A DNA stretch of 25,174 nucleotides from CBDHHC01 sp050633205. GTDB taxonomy: Bacteria; Pseudomonadota; Alphaproteobacteria; Rhizobiales; CBDHHC01. A program made the translations under genes and the position numbers. How positions within the stretch are numbered: position 1 is the first letter of the stretch; each line of letters begins with the position of its first letter. Positions 25,145 through 25,174 of this stretch are shown here, piece by piece. The notes beneath the pieces were generated by a model. The model was not told the DNA's origin and did no database searches. It was given only the letters and a program-made list of their open reading frames with translations. The stretch is taken from assembly GCA_050633205.1 (NCBI GenBank), contig JBOEGA010000033.1, forward strand, positions 1 to 25,174, read 5' to 3'.

Positions 25145-25174
25145 TCATTCATCTGAATAAGTCGAGATAAGATC

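Overview
The window looks like a chromosomal segment of an alphaproteobacterium with moderate to low GC. The evidence is the aspartate-type (Mg-dependent) HemB, the extensin-like periplasmic protein beside hemB, the bacterial leucyl/arginyl transferase Bpt, and an ScfR-type short-chain acyl regulator next to prpE. No tRNA, rRNA, CRISPR array or complete insertion sequence was seen. I cannot name a genus from sequence alone.

Layout. 1-7.9 kb is housekeeping: a GNAT acetyltransferase convergent with a 3-hydroxyisobutyryl-CoA hydrolase (valine catabolism), then extensin-like protein and hemB (heme synthesis), an SLC13/TrkA-C permease, bpt (N-degron pathway) and a convergent thioredoxin-fold protein. 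7.96-8.96 kb is a 1-kb gene-poor stretch. It holds a compact, strongly structured element (8182-8270) with a perfect Shine-Dalgarno, a six-codon leader ORF and competing stems. 8.96-13.1 kb is signalling: a membrane GGDEF-EAL protein followed by an ammonium transporter fused to a histidine kinase. 13.15-17.8 kb is a propionate module: prpE and acuI in one minus-strand operon, divergent from their probable regulator, which carries a TTGC-N6-GCAA operator-like palindrome directly before its start codon.

17.8-25.1 kb is accessory: a solitary SLATT/DUF4231-like membrane protein, a ParDE toxin-antitoxin pair, a PPOX-type flavoprotein, and an unknown exported protein. A convergent intergenic region (21110-21570) follows, with a helically phased array of GTGAAC-like half-sites, abutting perfect palindromes and a terminator. 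Next is a minus-strand pair made of an unrecognised 812-residue protein and a small Trypco1 (CU044_2847 family) protein, and finally a divergent PilZ protein.

The best candidates for undescribed biology are the 812-residue protein with its Trypco1 partner, the phased GTGAAC array, and the structured element at 8182-8270. The Amt-kinase fusion beside a c-di-GMP enzyme, with a PilZ receptor elsewhere in the window, suggests nitrogen-linked second-messenger signalling, but that link is inference.
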